A stretch of DNA of 64,000 nt from Mycobacterium sp. OAS707 (GCF_014873705.1 NZ_JADBDS010000001.1:496001-560000); one strand, 5' to 3'. Positions 35,840 through 46,179 are shown, numbered from the stretch's first letter. The notes: generated from the letters alone by a model not told the origin. Numbers and translations are program-made.

Positions 35840-36304
35840 ATGATCATCGAACGACGGTGCGTTGTCGATGCTCCCGCCGAGCAGGTGTGGGCCCGCATGG
35901 TCACGCCGGAAGGCATCAATGACGAACTGCGGCCGTGGATGACCATGTCGATGCCGCGCGGCGCCGAAGCCCTGACCGTCGACAACGTGCCGGTCGGCGT
36001 CCCGATCGGACGATGCTGGTTACGGCTGTTCGGTGTGCTGCCGTTCGACTATGACCTGCTGACCATCGCAGAACTGGAGCGCGGGCACGGTTTCGACGAG
36101 CAATCGACAATGATGAGCATGCGCAGATGGCGGCATCAACGCACGGTTACACCCGACGGCGACACGAAAGCCGTTGTGCGCGACCGCATCACCTTCGAGC
36201 TTCGGGCACCCTTGCGCCCCGCCACGCCGATCGTCGCCGCGGGTCTGCGCGCCCTGTTCGGCCACCGGCACCGGCGCCTGCAGCGGCATTTCGACAGTGC
36301 CTAG
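35840..36304 (+). CDS. SRPBCC-like hypothetical protein
   Basis: 154 residues. The opening IIERRCVVDAPAEQVWARMVTPEG is the first strand and helix of an SRPBCC fold, and the C-terminal helix (PIVAAGLRALFGHRHRRLQRHF) is basic. The middle has a run of strands with LPFDYDLLTIAELERG. Ligand unknown. A separate transcription unit divergent from nhaA; no strong promoter picked out. Confidence 0.65.
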   Translation: MIIERRCVVDAPAEQVWARMVTPEGINDELRPWMTMSMPRGAEALTVDNVPVGVPIGRCWLRLFGVLPFDYDLLTIAELERGHGFDEQSTMMSMRRWRHQRTVTPDGDTKAVVRDRITFELRAPLRPATPIVAAGLRALFGHRHRRLQRHFDSA

Positions 36305-36362
36305 CGACACGGGCAAATTCGAATAACCGCATACAGCGGTGGCTACGGTGCACAATCGAGCA

Positions 36363-36839
36363 ATGGCTGACATTGGCGTTACGGCGCAGAAGCCACCGCT
36401 GGATCAGACCTCGAAGGCGATCATCTACGCGCTGCAGCGTGACGGCCGGCGGCCCTACTCGGCCATCGCCGACGAGGTCGGCATCTCCGAGGGGGCGGTG
36501 CGCCAGCGCGTGCAACGGCTGGTCAGCACCGGCGTCATGCAGATCGTCGCCGTCACCGACCCCACCGAACTCGGCTTCGGCCGCGAGGCGATGATCGGGA
36601 TCAGCTGTTCCGGCGACAGCCTGCTCGTCGCCGAAAAGCTCACCCAGATCGAAGAGATCGACTACGTCGTGCTGACCGCAGGCAGGTTCGACATCGTGGT
36701 CGAGGTGATATGTGAAGACGATTCGCAACTGCTCGACATCCTCAACACTCGCATCCGCTCGCTACCGGGTGTCTATCTTGCCGAAACCCTGGTCTATCTG
36801 AAAACGCTCAAGCAGCAATACAACTGGGGCACCCGCTAG
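36363..36839 (+). CDS. Lrp/AsnC-family transcriptional regulator
   Basis: 158 residues. N-terminal winged HTH (DQTSKAIIYALQRDGRRPYS, AIADEVGISEGAVRQRVQRLV, residues about 15-60) and C-terminal RAM ligand-binding domain (DYVVLTAGRFDIVVEVICED, LLDILNTRIRSLPGV). Members assemble as octamers and respond to amino acids. ATG 36363 is preferred; GTG 36339 would add eight residues. The usual target would be a divergent amino-acid gene, absent here, so its regulon is elsewhere. Interlocking CTAG stop with the next gene. Confidence 0.85.
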   Translation: MADIGVTAQKPPLDQTSKAIIYALQRDGRRPYSAIADEVGISEGAVRQRVQRLVSTGVMQIVAVTDPTELGFGREAMIGISCSGDSLLVAEKLTQIEEIDYVVLTAGRFDIVVEVICEDDSQLLDILNTRIRSLPGVYLAETLVYLKTLKQQYNWGTR

Positions 36840-39418
36840 GTCAGCAGGCCCAATTCACGGGCCCTGCGAACGGCGTCGCGACGCTTGGCGACGTCGAGCT
36901 TGGTCAGTATGGCCGAGACGTGGTGATCGACGGTCTTGACCGACAAATACAGCCGCTCAGCCAGTTCCGCGTTCGTCATCCCCTCGTCGAGCAACCGGAG
37001 CACCTCGGTCTGGCGGGTAGTCAATCCGGCAGGGTTCGCCAGCGTCGCCGCGCGGCGACGGGCCGGCACCGCAGGCATTCCCTGCGCCCGCAGCTCGCGG
37101 CGAACCTTGCCTGCCACCGCGTCGGCGCCGAGCCGGTCCAGAATGTCCAATGCCCGCGCGGCCAGTGCGGGATCACCGGAATCCACCAGCGCGAGCGCAG
37201 CGTCGTACGGCATCGAACGACGGTGGAAGTCCTCGGCTGCGGCCTCGTACGCCCCGTCGAGCAACACCCGGTATGGCTCGGCCACCCCGACGACGTCGAT
37301 GTTTTCACCCACTCGCCGAAGCCACACCGCCAACTCTCCACGCGACCACTCGAGGCCGGTGACGGGTCCTTCGGTCAGCATCTCACGGCATTCGGCCATC
37401 CGATCGTCGGGTTCGCCTGTCAGCCAGGTGAATTCGACGACCGCCGCCGCAACGGGCAACATCCGAAACGGTTCACCGAACCGGCATGCAAGCCGCCACG
37501 CCTCGTCGAGTGAAGCGCTGACCGTTCCGCCTTTACGCAATTGCACCAGCGCGCGGATGAGATGCGGCCAGGTGCGCGCCAGCGGAGCGCTCGGCCCGTC
37601 CAGGAGGCGGTCCGCCTCGGCGACCGCGTCATCCCATTCACCGACCATCAATTGCAGTCGCGCACGCGAACCCATCTGCCACACCCGGCAGATCGGCAGA
37701 TCGTGTTCGTGCATCAGCGGAATGCTGACATCGAGCAGTTCGGCCGCGACGTCCAGCCTGCGCTGCTCGACATCGAAGTAGGTGATGTTGCTCCATCCGC
37801 CGGAATACAACTCGTCGATGTGCGTGGGGCCCGATTCGAGAATCGCGAGAATCTCGTCGCGACCGGAGCCGTCGCCCTTGAGCACAACGCCGTAGTTTTC
37901 GATCAACCGAACCCGGATCATCAAGTCGGAATTGCCGGTCCTCTCGGCGATCTCGCGGGCACGGGCGATCAACGTGTTCGCGCGGTCGAGATCGGACGCT
38001 TGCACCGCCAGATAGGCCTGCATCGCGAACGCATGGCCGAGTTGCACCAGTTGGTCGGTATCCTCGGTTTTCTCGTCGAGCACCGTCATGGCTTGGGCCG
38101 CATGGCTTTCTGAGAGATCGCGGTGCGCGTTGTACCACTGGTAGACGGCCAGCGAGTGATGGTTTGCACTGACCGCGGCCGACTCCCCCAACTCTTGTCG
38201 AATCTGCATTGCCCGCTGGCAGGCGGTGATTGCGTCGGCCAACCGGTCGATGAGGTAGTACTCCCAGGCGAGCAGTTCGAGCAGCTCGGCTTCTTTCGCC
38301 TTGTCCAGTGGGCCACCGTGCTCGAGCGCGGTGGTGAAGAACTCACATGCCTGGGTGTGCGCGCCCGAACGCGCGGCGGCGATGCCCGCATCGCTGGCAC
38401 ATCGTCGGATCCGCTCGACGTCCCTGGCGCCCAGTGCATGATGCGTCAACACCGCCGAATCAGCATGTGCTGTCGCCTCGTATGCGTCGAGCAGCCGTCG
38501 ATGCAGACGCGGTTCGGCACCCGGCGGGATGACGCTGCGGATCGCCAGGCGGCACAGGTCGTGGCGGAAAGCCACGCCGCGGGAACTGCGCCGGATCAGC
38601 CCCGCGTCGGCTAGTGCGCGCGAAGCGGGCAGCGTGACGCCCAGATCCGCCAGCAGGTAGTCGGGAATCGAGCCCGGCGAGCACGTCAGCAGATTGAGCA
38701 GATCCCACGCTGCCGAGTCGAGGCCAGCCGTGCGCTCCAGCACCGCGTCGCGCACCGTCGTCGGCAGGTCGTCGCCGTGATGGTCCAGCATCTCGCAGAC
38801 AAAGAACGCATTGCCGCCGGTGATCTGATGCAGCCACACCGGATCGACAGGCCGCTCACCGACGAGGCCCTGGACGGCGTGCACACTGAGCGCAGGCATG
38901 GCCAGCGAGTCGGCTCGTGCGGAGCGGGCGACGTCGCCGAGCAGCGCGCGCATGGGATGGCTCGCCCCGATCTCGTCGTCGCGCAGCATCCCGATCACCA
39001 GCGACCGCGTCTGCGAGATCCGTCTGAGCACAAACCGCAGCAGGTCGATCGTTCCCTGGTCGGCCCAGTGCAGATCGTCGAGCACGAAAACCGATGGCGC
39101 AGTTCGCAAGTCGTCGTTCACCGCGGCGAAGATGTCATAGGGCTGGTCGCCCTGCTCGAGCGCGGCCCTGGTGGCGGGTGCCAGGCGGTGCGCGAGGTCG
39201 TGAATCGGACCGAGTGGCCGCGGTGTTGGCAGCGGATCGCAGACGCCCCACAGCACACGTTCGTCGCGAACCCACCGCTCGACGAATGTCTCCACAAGCG
39301 ACGTCTTGCCCGCCCCCGACTCACCGCAGAGCATCACCATACGGCCGCGACCGGTGCGCGCTTCGTCGCCGCGGGCCTGGAGTTCGGCGAGCTCATGATC
39401 ACGCTCTGTGAGCTTCAC
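36836..39418 (-). CDS. LuxR-family ATPase regulator (LAL/MalT-type)
   Basis: 860 residues. N-terminal STAND-type P-loop ATPase: Walker A GESGAGKTS (32-40), Walker B SVFVLDDLHWAD (109-120). A long TPR-like helical middle (about 390-700) follows, then a C-terminal LuxR HTH (GLTTRQTEVLRLLDEGMTNA, KTVDHHVSAILTKLDV, last 65 residues). Unlike the cyclase at 15865 it has no cyclase domain. GTG 39418 (VKLTERDHEL) is where the family alignment begins. It is divergent from the DUF4242 gene with 158 bp between them, the likeliest target region. Confidence 0.9.
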   Translation of the reverse strand: MKLTERDHELAELQARGDEARTGRGRMVMLCGESGAGKTSLVETFVERWVRDERVLWGVCDPLPTPRPLGPIHDLAHRLAPATRAALEQGDQPYDIFAAVNDDLRTAPSVFVLDDLHWADQGTIDLLRFVLRRISQTRSLVIGMLRDDEIGASHPMRALLGDVARSARADSLAMPALSVHAVQGLVGERPVDPVWLHQITGGNAFFVCEMLDHHGDDLPTTVRDAVLERTAGLDSAAWDLLNLLTCSPGSIPDYLLADLGVTLPASRALADAGLIRRSSRGVAFRHDLCRLAIRSVIPPGAEPRLHRRLLDAYEATAHADSAVLTHHALGARDVERIRRCASDAGIAAARSGAHTQACEFFTTALEHGGPLDKAKEAELLELLAWEYYLIDRLADAITACQRAMQIRQELGESAAVSANHHSLAVYQWYNAHRDLSESHAAQAMTVLDEKTEDTDQLVQLGHAFAMQAYLAVQASDLDRANTLIARAREIAERTGNSDLMIRVRLIENYGVVLKGDGSGRDEILAILESGPTHIDELYSGGWSNITYFDVEQRRLDVAAELLDVSIPLMHEHDLPICRVWQMGSRARLQLMVGEWDDAVAEADRLLDGPSAPLARTWPHLIRALVQLRKGGTVSASLDEAWRLACRFGEPFRMLPVAAAVVEFTWLTGEPDDRMAECREMLTEGPVTGLEWSRGELAVWLRRVGENIDVVGVAEPYRVLLDGAYEAAAEDFHRRSMPYDAALALVDSGDPALAARALDILDRLGADAVAGKVRRELRAQGMPAVPARRRAATLANPAGLTTRQTEVLRLLDEGMTNAELAERLYLSVKTVDHHVSAILTKLDVAKRRDAVRRARELGLLT

Positions 39419-39576
39419 AGCTGCCGATGATAGTGAACCCCGGGGTCGCTGAGCAGGCGAAATAGTCGGACTGGCAAAGATAGGGAACTTCTCCCCATGC
39501 CGATGTGACCGGATCGGCAGAACGTAGACCCCGACCGCGGTGCCCACCGCGAGCCGATCAACAGTCAGGAGAAGTC

Positions 39577-39864
39577 ATGAAGCGCTATGTCATCGAGCGG
39601 GAGATCCCCGGAGCGTCCGAGCTGAGCGAAGCCCAGCTGGCCGAGATCGCCGCGAAGTCCAACGACGTCGTCGCGTCCCTTGGGGTGCCGTATCGGTGGA
39701 TCACCAGCTACGTCGCAGGCGACAAGATCTATTGCATTCACGAAGCCGAAGACGATGACGCAATCCGCGAGCATGCCCGCCGCGGCGGCTTTCCCGCCAA
39801 CGCCGTCACCGTCGTCGCCAACGAGTTCGGACCGCACACGGCCGAACAGGTCGCAACACACTGA
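39577..39864 (+). CDS. DUF4242 (SCO4226-like nickel-binding) protein
   Basis: 95 residues with a ferredoxin-like pattern: MKRYVIEREIPGASELSEAQ, LGVPYRWITSYVAGDKIYCIHEAED, and the terminal ANAVTVVANEFGPHTAEQ. The Streptomyces relative SCO4226 binds nickel, and other members are found next to LuxR-type ATPase regulators. ATG 39577 has an AGGAGA ribosome site 4 bp upstream. Probably controlled by the divergent LuxR ATPase regulator; biochemical role unknown. Confidence 0.8.
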   Translation: MKRYVIEREIPGASELSEAQLAEIAAKSNDVVASLGVPYRWITSYVAGDKIYCIHEAEDDDAIREHARRGGFPANAVTVVANEFGPHTAEQVATH

Positions 39865-39865
39865 C

Positions 39866-40345
39866 CTACGGATCCATGCGGCGTGGCCGGTCAGAAACCG
39901 GCCACACGTATGGCAGATCGTCGGGTACGTCATTGAAGATCGGCCGATAGTGCGCGGGGTCCTTGCGTACCAGGGCCGACTGGTGACTGCGGTGGAAGGC
40001 CGGATCGCCCAACCACGGCGGCAGTTCACCGGCGGCTGCCAGATCCTGCTGCACCCGCGGCGACGAAAGGCCGGTGCCTTGCGTCAGATCGGCGACAAGG
40101 GTGCCGCTGCACGTGTCGGCGTTACCGAGGTCGCACCACACCGCGCAGATATCGAGCCCGTAACGGACCAGCGCCTCTTCGTACCCCGCCCACATCTTCG
40201 CGGCGGGGTGATGGCGCCATCCATAGCCTGCGACGGTGAGCGCACGCAACACCTGAATGGTCTCGACCCGCTGCTTGCCTAGCCGTCGCTTGTCGAGCAC
40301 GCGCGCGGTTGCGCCGAAGTCGGCGTAGGGCAGGAACGTCTGCAC
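39866..40345 (-). CDS. MSMEG_6728-like, pyrimidine-dimer-glycosylase-related protein
   Basis: 159 residues starting MQTFLPYADFGATARVLDKR, with RLGKQRVETIQVLRAL, YGWRHHPAAKMWAGYEEAL and CHQS-type HRSHQSALVRKDP-AHY near the end. This resembles a conserved actinobacterial family distantly related to T4 endonuclease V (pyrimidine-dimer DNA glycosylase), where an N-terminal residue and nearby basic residues act on DNA. A repair role is possible but unproven. It is convergent with DUF4242 (1 bp apart) and a single base pair downstream of the SRPBCC gene. Confidence 0.65.
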   Translation of the reverse strand: MQTFLPYADFGATARVLDKRRLGKQRVETIQVLRALTVAGYGWRHHPAAKMWAGYEEALVRYGLDICAVWCDLGNADTCSGTLVADLTQGTGLSSPRVQQDLAAAGELPPWLGDPAFHRSHQSALVRKDPAHYRPIFNDVPDDLPYVWPVSDRPRRMDP

Positions 40346-40346
40346 G

Positions 40347-40796
40347 CTATGCTCTGTCCGACTCGAGAATTTCTTTGAGCAGCTTGAGGTCTTTGGTGTT
40401 CGCGCGCTTCATCGCGCTTGCCATCATCGGAGCCACGATCGCCGAGAAGCCGGACGGCTCACCGCGATTGCGTAGCGTCATCCGCGTGGAATCGGTTGTG
40501 ACGTCGGACCACTCGTACGTCGTCTCCATCGGAAACGGCCCTTCGGCGGTCCGCATGACGAAGCGCCTGTCAGGCTCGAACTCCACCACCTCGTAGGTGT
40601 ACGTCAGCGTGCGGCCGAGGAATGCGGCGGTGAATTCGAACTGCGAACCCAGCTCCAACGGACGCGGTGTCTTCCACTGGACACCTTTGATGTTGACGTA
40701 CCACGCCGGCGCGTTGTCGGGGTCAGCGGCGTAGGCGGCCACTTCCGGACGCCGTCGATGGATGACTGTCTCGACGGCCACGTCTACCCGCGCCAT
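40347..40796 (-). CDS. SRPBCC family protein
   Basis: 149 residues. Opens with MARVDVAVETVIHRRRPEVA, the first strand of the fold, with later strands (PLELGSQFEFTAAFLG, YTYEVVEFEPDRRFVM, TYEWSDVTTDSTRMTLRNRG) and a C-terminal helix (MMASAMKRANTKDLKLLKEIL). The order matches the CoxG/polyketide-cyclase-like branch. The ATG at 40796 is used in preference to an upstream TTG. Together with the next gene it forms a small leftward unit upstream of which lies katE. Confidence 0.78.
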   Translation of the reverse strand: MARVDVAVETVIHRRRPEVAAYAADPDNAPAWYVNIKGVQWKTPRPLELGSQFEFTAAFLGRTLTYTYEVVEFEPDRRFVMRTAEGPFPMETTYEWSDVTTDSTRMTLRNRGEPSGFSAIVAPMMASAMKRANTKDLKLLKEILESDRA

Positions 40797-40824
40797 ACCC
40801 AACCGCTACCACAGTTCGTCGCCG

Positions 40825-42933
40825 TTAGGCAGGCACTGGATCCGTCTCGCGTTCCCATGCTCGGTGTTTAGCCAGCGCCGAGGCGAAGGCCTCGGCGAAC
40901 TCATCGGTGAGGTCGTCGGCGGCTGCGGCAGTCGACACCAATCCGTTCGACACGACGACGTCGGTGTCGTCGGCGAGTTGTTCGGGCAGGCCGAGTTTTC
41001 GCACCAGGTCGACGCCGGAACCGAAGGCCCCGACGGCCTTGAGGTGTTTGTACGCCTCGGTGATGAAATGCATTGCGTAGCCGTCCTTCGACAGCGTTTC
41101 CACTGAGTCGGGCCCGCACGGCACCACCACCGCGTCGTAGAGCACGGACGCCATCGTGGTGATCGCCCGATCGACGGCGATTTCGCCGCCCGACCCGCCG
41201 GACAACGTGCCGCCCGCAACCGGGGCCAGCACCTCGACGATCGCACCGTATTCCGACATCGCGTTCTTGAATCGCTCCACGCCTTTCACGTCGACACCGT
41301 CGGCGGCCAGCACCGCGATCTTGCGGGTGGCGATGCTGTCGGTCGCGGTGTTCAGCTGTGACAGCGCCGGTGAGGCAGGCATCTTGTCCTCGACCGGCTC
41401 CTCGGCGGGTTCGGGCAGCCCGAGCTTTCCGGCGACCCTGGTCGCCAGCTCGTGGTCGACGAGATTGAGCTGATCGACGACCCTGGCACGGATCTCGCGT
41501 GTTTCGACCTTGCCCAATTCGAACGCGTACGCCTCGACGATGTGTGTGGCCTCGACCGGCGACATGCTCTTCCAGAACATCCGGGCTTGGCTGTAATGAT
41601 CGGCAAAGCTCTTGGCACGCTGGCGGATCTTGTGGCCGTCGACTTTCTCGGTGTAGTGCCGGAACACACCCTCGTCGGCCAGTGCCGGGCAGCCGCCGCC
41701 CAGGGTATTGGGGAAGTAACTGGTTCTGCCCTGCGGCACTGCGTGCTGACCGTAGCCGTCCTGCTGGTTGGTGCGGACGTCGGCCAGCGGCCGGTTGACC
41801 GGCAGTTGCGCGAAGTTCGGACCGCCGAGCCGGATCAGCTGCGTGTCCAGGTAGGAGAAATTGCGGAACTGCAGCAGCGGGTCATTGGTGAAGTCGATAC
41901 CGGGCACCACATTGGCAGTGTGGAATGCGACCTGCTCGGTCTCGGCGAAGAAGTTGGTTGGATTGCGGTTGAGCACCATCTTGCCCACCGGCCGAACCGG
42001 AACCTGTTCTTCTGGAACGAGTTTCGTGGCGTCCAGCAGATCGAAGTCGAAGTTGAACTCGTCGCTCTCCGGGATCAGTTGCACGCCGAGTTCCCACTCC
42101 GGGAAGTCACCCGCCTCGATCGCCTCCCACAGATCCCGTCGGTTGAAGTCGGGGTCTTTACCCGCGACCTTCTGGCATTCGTCCCAAACCAGCGAATGCA
42201 CGCCGAGTTTCGGCTTCCAATGGAACTTCACGAACGTGCCTTCGCCCTTGGCGTTGACGAGCCGGAAGGTATGTACGCCGAAACCCTCCATCATTCGGTA
42301 GCTGCGCGGCAGCGCGCGGTCTGACATCAGCCACATGATCGTGTGCAGCGTCTCGGGCTGCAGCGAGACGAAGTCCCACAGTGTGTCGTGTGCCGACTGC
42401 GCCTGCGGAATCTCGTTGTGCGGCTCCGGTTTGACCGCGTGCACGAAGTCGGGGAACTTGATGCCATCCTGAATGAAGAACACCGGGAAGTTGTTTCCGA
42501 CGAGGTCGTAATTGCCTTGCTCGGTGTAAAACTTCGTCGCAAAGCCACGCACATCGCGAACCGTGTCGGCTGACCCGCGCGATCCTGCGACCGTCGAGAA
42601 CCTCACGAACACGGGCGTCTGGGTGCCGGGGGTGGTCAGGAACTTCGCCGCCGTGTATTCGGCCAGCGAATCGTCGTAGGGCTCGAAGTACCCGTAGGCG
42701 CCCGCGCCGCGGGCGTGCACGACGCGTTCAGGAATGCGCTCGTGGTCGAAATGGGTCATCTTCTCGCGAGCGTGAAAGTCCTCGAGCAGCGTGGGTCCTC
42801 GTTCGCCGACCGTCAGCGAGTCGTCGGTGTGGTCGACCCGGACACCCTGCTGGGTGGTCAGGTAGCCGGTCTCCCGGCTGACGCGCGAAGCGTCGAGTTG
42901 GTCTTGCTTTGCGTTTTGCCCGTTGTCAACCAT
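40825..42933 (-). CDS. katE: Large-subunit catalase HPII type (KatE)
   Basis: 702 residues, the long clade-2 catalase with a flavodoxin-like C-terminal domain. It dismutates hydrogen peroxide. Distal heme His in [15 protein letters not shown], distal Asn in [16 protein letters not shown], and proximal Tyr in [15 protein letters not shown]; the C-terminal domain (about 540-700, [17 protein letters not shown]) is complete. M. tuberculosis lacks a KatE, so this lies in the accessory insert between nhaA and the TrmA-like gene. It is 19 bp downstream of that gene and may be read through from it. Confidence 0.94.
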   Translation of the reverse strand: MVDNGQNAKQDQLDASRVSRETGYLTTQQGVRVDHTDDSLTVGERGPTLLEDFHAREKMTHFDHERIPERVVHARGAGAYGYFEPYDDSLAEYTAAKFLTTPGTQTPVFVRFSTVAGSRGSADTVRDVRGFATKFYTEQGNYDLVGNNFPVFFIQDGIKFPDFVHAVKPEPHNEIPQAQSAHDTLWDFVSLQPETLHTIMWLMSDRALPRSYRMMEGFGVHTFRLVNAKGEGTFVKFHWKPKLGVHSLVWDECQKVAGKDPDFNRRDLWEAIEAGDFPEWELGVQLIPESDEFNFDFDLLDATKLVPEEQVPVRPVGKMVLNRNPTNFFAETEQVAFHTANVVPGIDFTNDPLLQFRNFSYLDTQLIRLGGPNFAQLPVNRPLADVRTNQQDGYGQHAVPQGRTSYFPNTLGGGCPALADEGVFRHYTEKVDGHKIRQRAKSFADHYSQARMFWKSMSPVEATHIVEAYAFELGKVETREIRARVVDQLNLVDHELATRVAGKLGLPEPAEEPVEDKMPASPALSQLNTATDSIATRKIAVLAADGVDVKGVERFKNAMSEYGAIVEVLAPVAGGTLSGGSGGEIAVDRAITTMASVLYDAVVVPCGPDSVETLSKDGYAMHFITEAYKHLKAVGAFGSGVDLVRKLGLPEQLADDTDVVVSNGLVSTAAAADDLTDEFAEAFASALAKHRAWERETDPVPA

Positions 42934-42952
42934 GGCGGGCGGGTACCCAACA

Positions 42953-44179
42953 TCAGCGCGTGAGAACCGCGACGCATTCGACGTGATGCGTCAGCGGGAA
43001 CGAATCGAACACCCGCAGGTCCTCCACGGAGTACCCGGCGCCCAGATAGAGCCCGATATCGCGGGCAAAGGACGCGGCCTCACAACCGATGTGAATCACC
43101 CGCGGCACCTCGGCAGCAGCCAGCATGTCGATCACCTCGCGGCCGGCCCCGGACCGCGGCGGGTCGAGCACCGCGACGTCGGCGCGCTCGGTCTGCGTCG
43201 ACAACGCACGGCGCACAGAGTCCGTCACCACGGACACCCAACCGAGGTCGGCCAGCGCGGCCCGCGCCGACCGCGATGCACCCCGCGAGGTGTCCACCGT
43301 GACGACCTTGCCCCGCTCCCCGACTCCCTGCGCCAACACAGCCGCGAAAACCCCTGCGCCGCCATACAAATCCCACGCCGTCATGCCGGGGTCGAGCTGC
43401 GCCCAGCCCGCCACCAGCTCGCTGTAGACGGCTGCGGCGTCACGGTGCGACTGCCAGAACGCCGTCACCGGCACCCGCCAGACCCGCTCACCCACGCGCT
43501 GCACGGCCTCGTACCGGCCCTCGGCCACCAGCGTCGTGGTCTTGCGCCCGGTCCGCGGCCCCGACTGCACAATGTGGCGCTCACCGTCATCGTCGACAAC
43601 GACGTGCAGTTGCGCGCCAGGCGGCCACCTCCAGTCGTTCAGGCCGTCGAGCATGCCTGCCGGAAGCTGCGCGCAGTCGAGCTCGGTGACCAGCTCCGAG
43701 CTGTGGTAGCGATGGAAGCCCGCCGTTCCCTCCGCCGTGGTGTCCAGCCGCACCCGCGTCCGCCATCCCGTCGCTTCGCCGTCACCGACCGGCTCGGCGA
43801 CGGCGGAGTCCTCATCGAGCCACTGGTAGCCGCCCAGCCGGGCCAGCTGGTTGGCGACGACCGCACCCTTCAGCCTGCGCGTCGCCTCGGGTTGCGCGAA
43901 CGCCAGATCACAGCAACCCGCGCCGTCCACACCCGCGATCGGGCACAGCGAGTCGACACGATCGGGTGACGGCTCGATCACCTCGACAACGTCGGCGTGC
44001 CAATAGGATCCGTGGTCGCCGACCACCCGGACCTTCACCGTTTCACCCGGCAGCGCGTAGCGCACGAACACGACCCGACCCTCGTGGCGCGCCACGCAAC
44101 TACCGCCATTGGCGGGCGGCCCTGCGGTCAGCGTCAGTTCCTCCGGCCAGGACGGTGCCTCTTCGACCTGTTCGCTCAA
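42953..44179 (-). CDS. TrmA/RumA-type tRNA or rRNA (uracil-C5) methyltransferase
   Basis: 408 residues, matching Rv2689c. N-terminal TRAM domain (LTAGPPANGGSCVARHEGRVVF), SAM-binding AWDLYGGAGVFAAVL, and catalytic motifs LDPPRSGAG and VIHIGCEAASFARD; the nucleophilic Cys is in the latter segment (GCEAAS). The Fe-S cysteine set (LCPIAGVDGAGCCDLAF) is also seen. It methylates C5 of a uridine in RNA using SAM; which site is not clear. Overlaps the upstream permease gene by 4 bp. Confidence 0.88.
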   Translation of the reverse strand: MSEQVEEAPSWPEELTLTAGPPANGGSCVARHEGRVVFVRYALPGETVKVRVVGDHGSYWHADVVEVIEPSPDRVDSLCPIAGVDGAGCCDLAFAQPEATRRLKGAVVANQLARLGGYQWLDEDSAVAEPVGDGEATGWRTRVRLDTTAEGTAGFHRYHSSELVTELDCAQLPAGMLDGLNDWRWPPGAQLHVVVDDDGERHIVQSGPRTGRKTTTLVAEGRYEAVQRVGERVWRVPVTAFWQSHRDAAAVYSELVAGWAQLDPGMTAWDLYGGAGVFAAVLAQGVGERGKVVTVDTSRGASRSARAALADLGWVSVVTDSVRRALSTQTERADVAVLDPPRSGAGREVIDMLAAAEVPRVIHIGCEAASFARDIGLYLGAGYSVEDLRVFDSFPLTHHVECVAVLTR

Positions 44180-46179
44180 TCCAAAAAGCCCCTGCGCGCA
44201 TCGCCAGGAGCCGCATGCGGCTGCAGCGTCTTGATCCGCTCAGACGAACTCAGTTGCCACGGAACCGAAGTCACCATGACGTTCGGCTCGAACAGCAGCC
44301 TGCCTTTCAATCGAAGCGCACTCTGGTTGTGCAACACCTGTTCCCACCAATGCCCCACCACATACTCGGGGATGAACACCGTGACGACGGTGCGCGGCGA
44401 CTCCCTGCTGATCCGCTTGACATAATCGAGCACGGGGCGGGTGATTTCCCGATACGGCGAAGCAATCACCTTGAGCGGCACGCTGATATCGCTGTCCTCC
44501 CACCGATGCACCAGCTCGCGCGTCTCGCCGTCGTCGACGCTGACAGTGATCGCCTCGAGGACATCGGGCCGGGTCGCGCGGGCGTAGGCCAGCGCCCGCT
44601 TTGTGGGCATGTGCAGTTTGGACACCAGCACGACGGCGTGGTTGCGGCTGGGCAACACCATGTCATCGCCCTGTTCCTCGGCTTGCTGCTCGAGCTCGTG
44701 GGCGACGGTGTTGTAGTGCCGGTGAATGGATTTCATGATGATGAACAGCGCGCCCATCGCCAGGATCGCAATCCACGCGCCCGCGACGAACTTCGTCACC
44801 ACCACGATGACCAACACCGTGCCGGTGCACAGGAAACCGATTGTGTTGATCACCCGGGACCGCATCATGTGGGCGCGTACGGCGGAGTCGGTTTCGGTGC
44901 GCAGCAGCCGCGTCCAGTGCCGGACCATGCCGATCTGGCTGAGCGTGAACGACACGAACACGCCGACGATGTAGAGCTGGATCAGCGCGGTCACCTCGGC
45001 GCGGAACGCGACCACGAATGCGATCGCCGCGAACGCGAGAAACAGGATGCCGTTCGAGAATGCCAGCCGGTCGCCCCGGGTGTGCAGCTGCCGCGGCAGG
45101 TAACTGTCCTGCGCCAGAATCGATCCCAACACCGGGAATCCGTTGAAAGCCGTGTTGGCGGCGAGGATCAGGATCAGCGCGGTCACACCGGCGATCAGGT
45201 ACAGCCCGACCGGGAAGTCGTGGAACACGGCGTCGGCCAACTGCGCGATCAGCGTCTTCTGGTGATACCCGGGGGGTGCGCCGACGAGCTGTTCCGTGGT
45301 CTCGGCAACCTTGGCACCAGTCGCTTTGGCCAACAGGATGATGCCCATGAACAGGGACACCGCGATGACGCCAAGCAGCAGCAGAGTCGTCGCGGCGTTG
45401 CGGGACTTGGGTTTCTGGAATGCAGGCACCCCGTTGCTGATCGCCTCGACGCCGGTCAGCGCCGCGCAACCGGACGAGAATGCGCGCGCCACCAGAAACA
45501 CCATCGCGAACCCGAGCACGTCGCCGTGTTCGGATTGCACCGAGAACGAGGCGGATTCGGCCCGCAGCGGGTTGCCGAGCACGTAGATCTGGAACAGCCC
45601 CCAGGCCAACATGATGTACATGCCGATCATGAACGCGTAGGTGGGCACCGCGAACGCGGTGCCGGACTCCCGGATGCCACGCAGGTTCAGCGATGCCAGC
45701 ACCAGGATCGCGATGACCGCGAACAACACCTTGTGATGGTTGATGAACGGCACAGCCGAGCCGATGTTGGCCATCGCAGAAGCCATCGACACCGCAACCG
45801 TGAGCACATAGTCCACCAGCAGCGCGCTGGCCACCGTCAAGCCCGCGGTCGGGCCGAGATTGGTGGTGACGACTTCGTAGTCACCGCCGCCGGACGGGTA
45901 CGCGTGCACGTTCTGCCGGTAACTGGCGATCACGACGAGCATGACCGCGGCAACGGCCAGCCCGATCCACGGTGCCATCGAGTAGGCGGTCAGGCCGGCA
46001 ACCGAGAGCACCAGAAAGATTTCCTCGGGCGCGTAAGCCACCGACGACAGCGCGTCGGACGCGAACACCGGCAGCGCGACGCGCTTGGGTAGAAGCGTGT
46101 GGGCGAGCTTGTCGCTGCGAAACGGCCTTCCGAGAACCAACCGGCGCGCAGCGGTCGAAAGCTTGGACACGAGTGCCAA
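44176..46179 (-). CDS. KimA-like potassium permease, APC superfamily
   Basis: 667 residues with about 12 membrane helices and a C-terminal soluble domain resembling a universal-stress fold (about 500-650, NHAVVLVSKLHMPTKRALAY). The sequence follows the B. subtilis KimA (YdaO) high-affinity K+/H+ symporter closely: FASDALSSVAYAPEEIFLV, AYPSGGGDYEVVTTNLG, AFSSGCAALTGVEAISNGVP, LAANTAFNGFPVL and GDRLAFSNGI. Equivalent to Rv2690c, annotated as an amino acid permease. Divergent from ceoB, whose RCK domains bind nucleotides to gate K+ uptake, so a shared potassium role is likely. Confidence 0.82.
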   Translation of the reverse strand: MALVSKLSTAARRLVLGRPFRSDKLAHTLLPKRVALPVFASDALSSVAYAPEEIFLVLSVAGLTAYSMAPWIGLAVAAVMLVVIASYRQNVHAYPSGGGDYEVVTTNLGPTAGLTVASALLVDYVLTVAVSMASAMANIGSAVPFINHHKVLFAVIAILVLASLNLRGIRESGTAFAVPTYAFMIGMYIMLAWGLFQIYVLGNPLRAESASFSVQSEHGDVLGFAMVFLVARAFSSGCAALTGVEAISNGVPAFQKPKSRNAATTLLLLGVIAVSLFMGIILLAKATGAKVAETTEQLVGAPPGYHQKTLIAQLADAVFHDFPVGLYLIAGVTALILILAANTAFNGFPVLGSILAQDSYLPRQLHTRGDRLAFSNGILFLAFAAIAFVVAFRAEVTALIQLYIVGVFVSFTLSQIGMVRHWTRLLRTETDSAVRAHMMRSRVINTIGFLCTGTVLVIVVVTKFVAGAWIAILAMGALFIIMKSIHRHYNTVAHELEQQAEEQGDDMVLPSRNHAVVLVSKLHMPTKRALAYARATRPDVLEAITVSVDDGETRELVHRWEDSDISVPLKVIASPYREITRPVLDYVKRISRESPRTVVTVFIPEYVVGHWWEQVLHNQSALRLKGRLLFEPNVMVTSVPWQLSSSERIKTLQPHAAPGDARRGFLD

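Noticed and set aside
39419..39576. Partial GGGAACTTCTCCC repeat between the LuxR regulator and DUF4242 as operator
   Set aside because: The arms do not pair well, and nothing else supports it; left as an untested possibility.
43966..46092. Rightward 708-codon frame
   Set aside because: Shadow of the KimA-like permease on the other strand; product is His/Arg/Gln-rich with no membrane helices or motifs.
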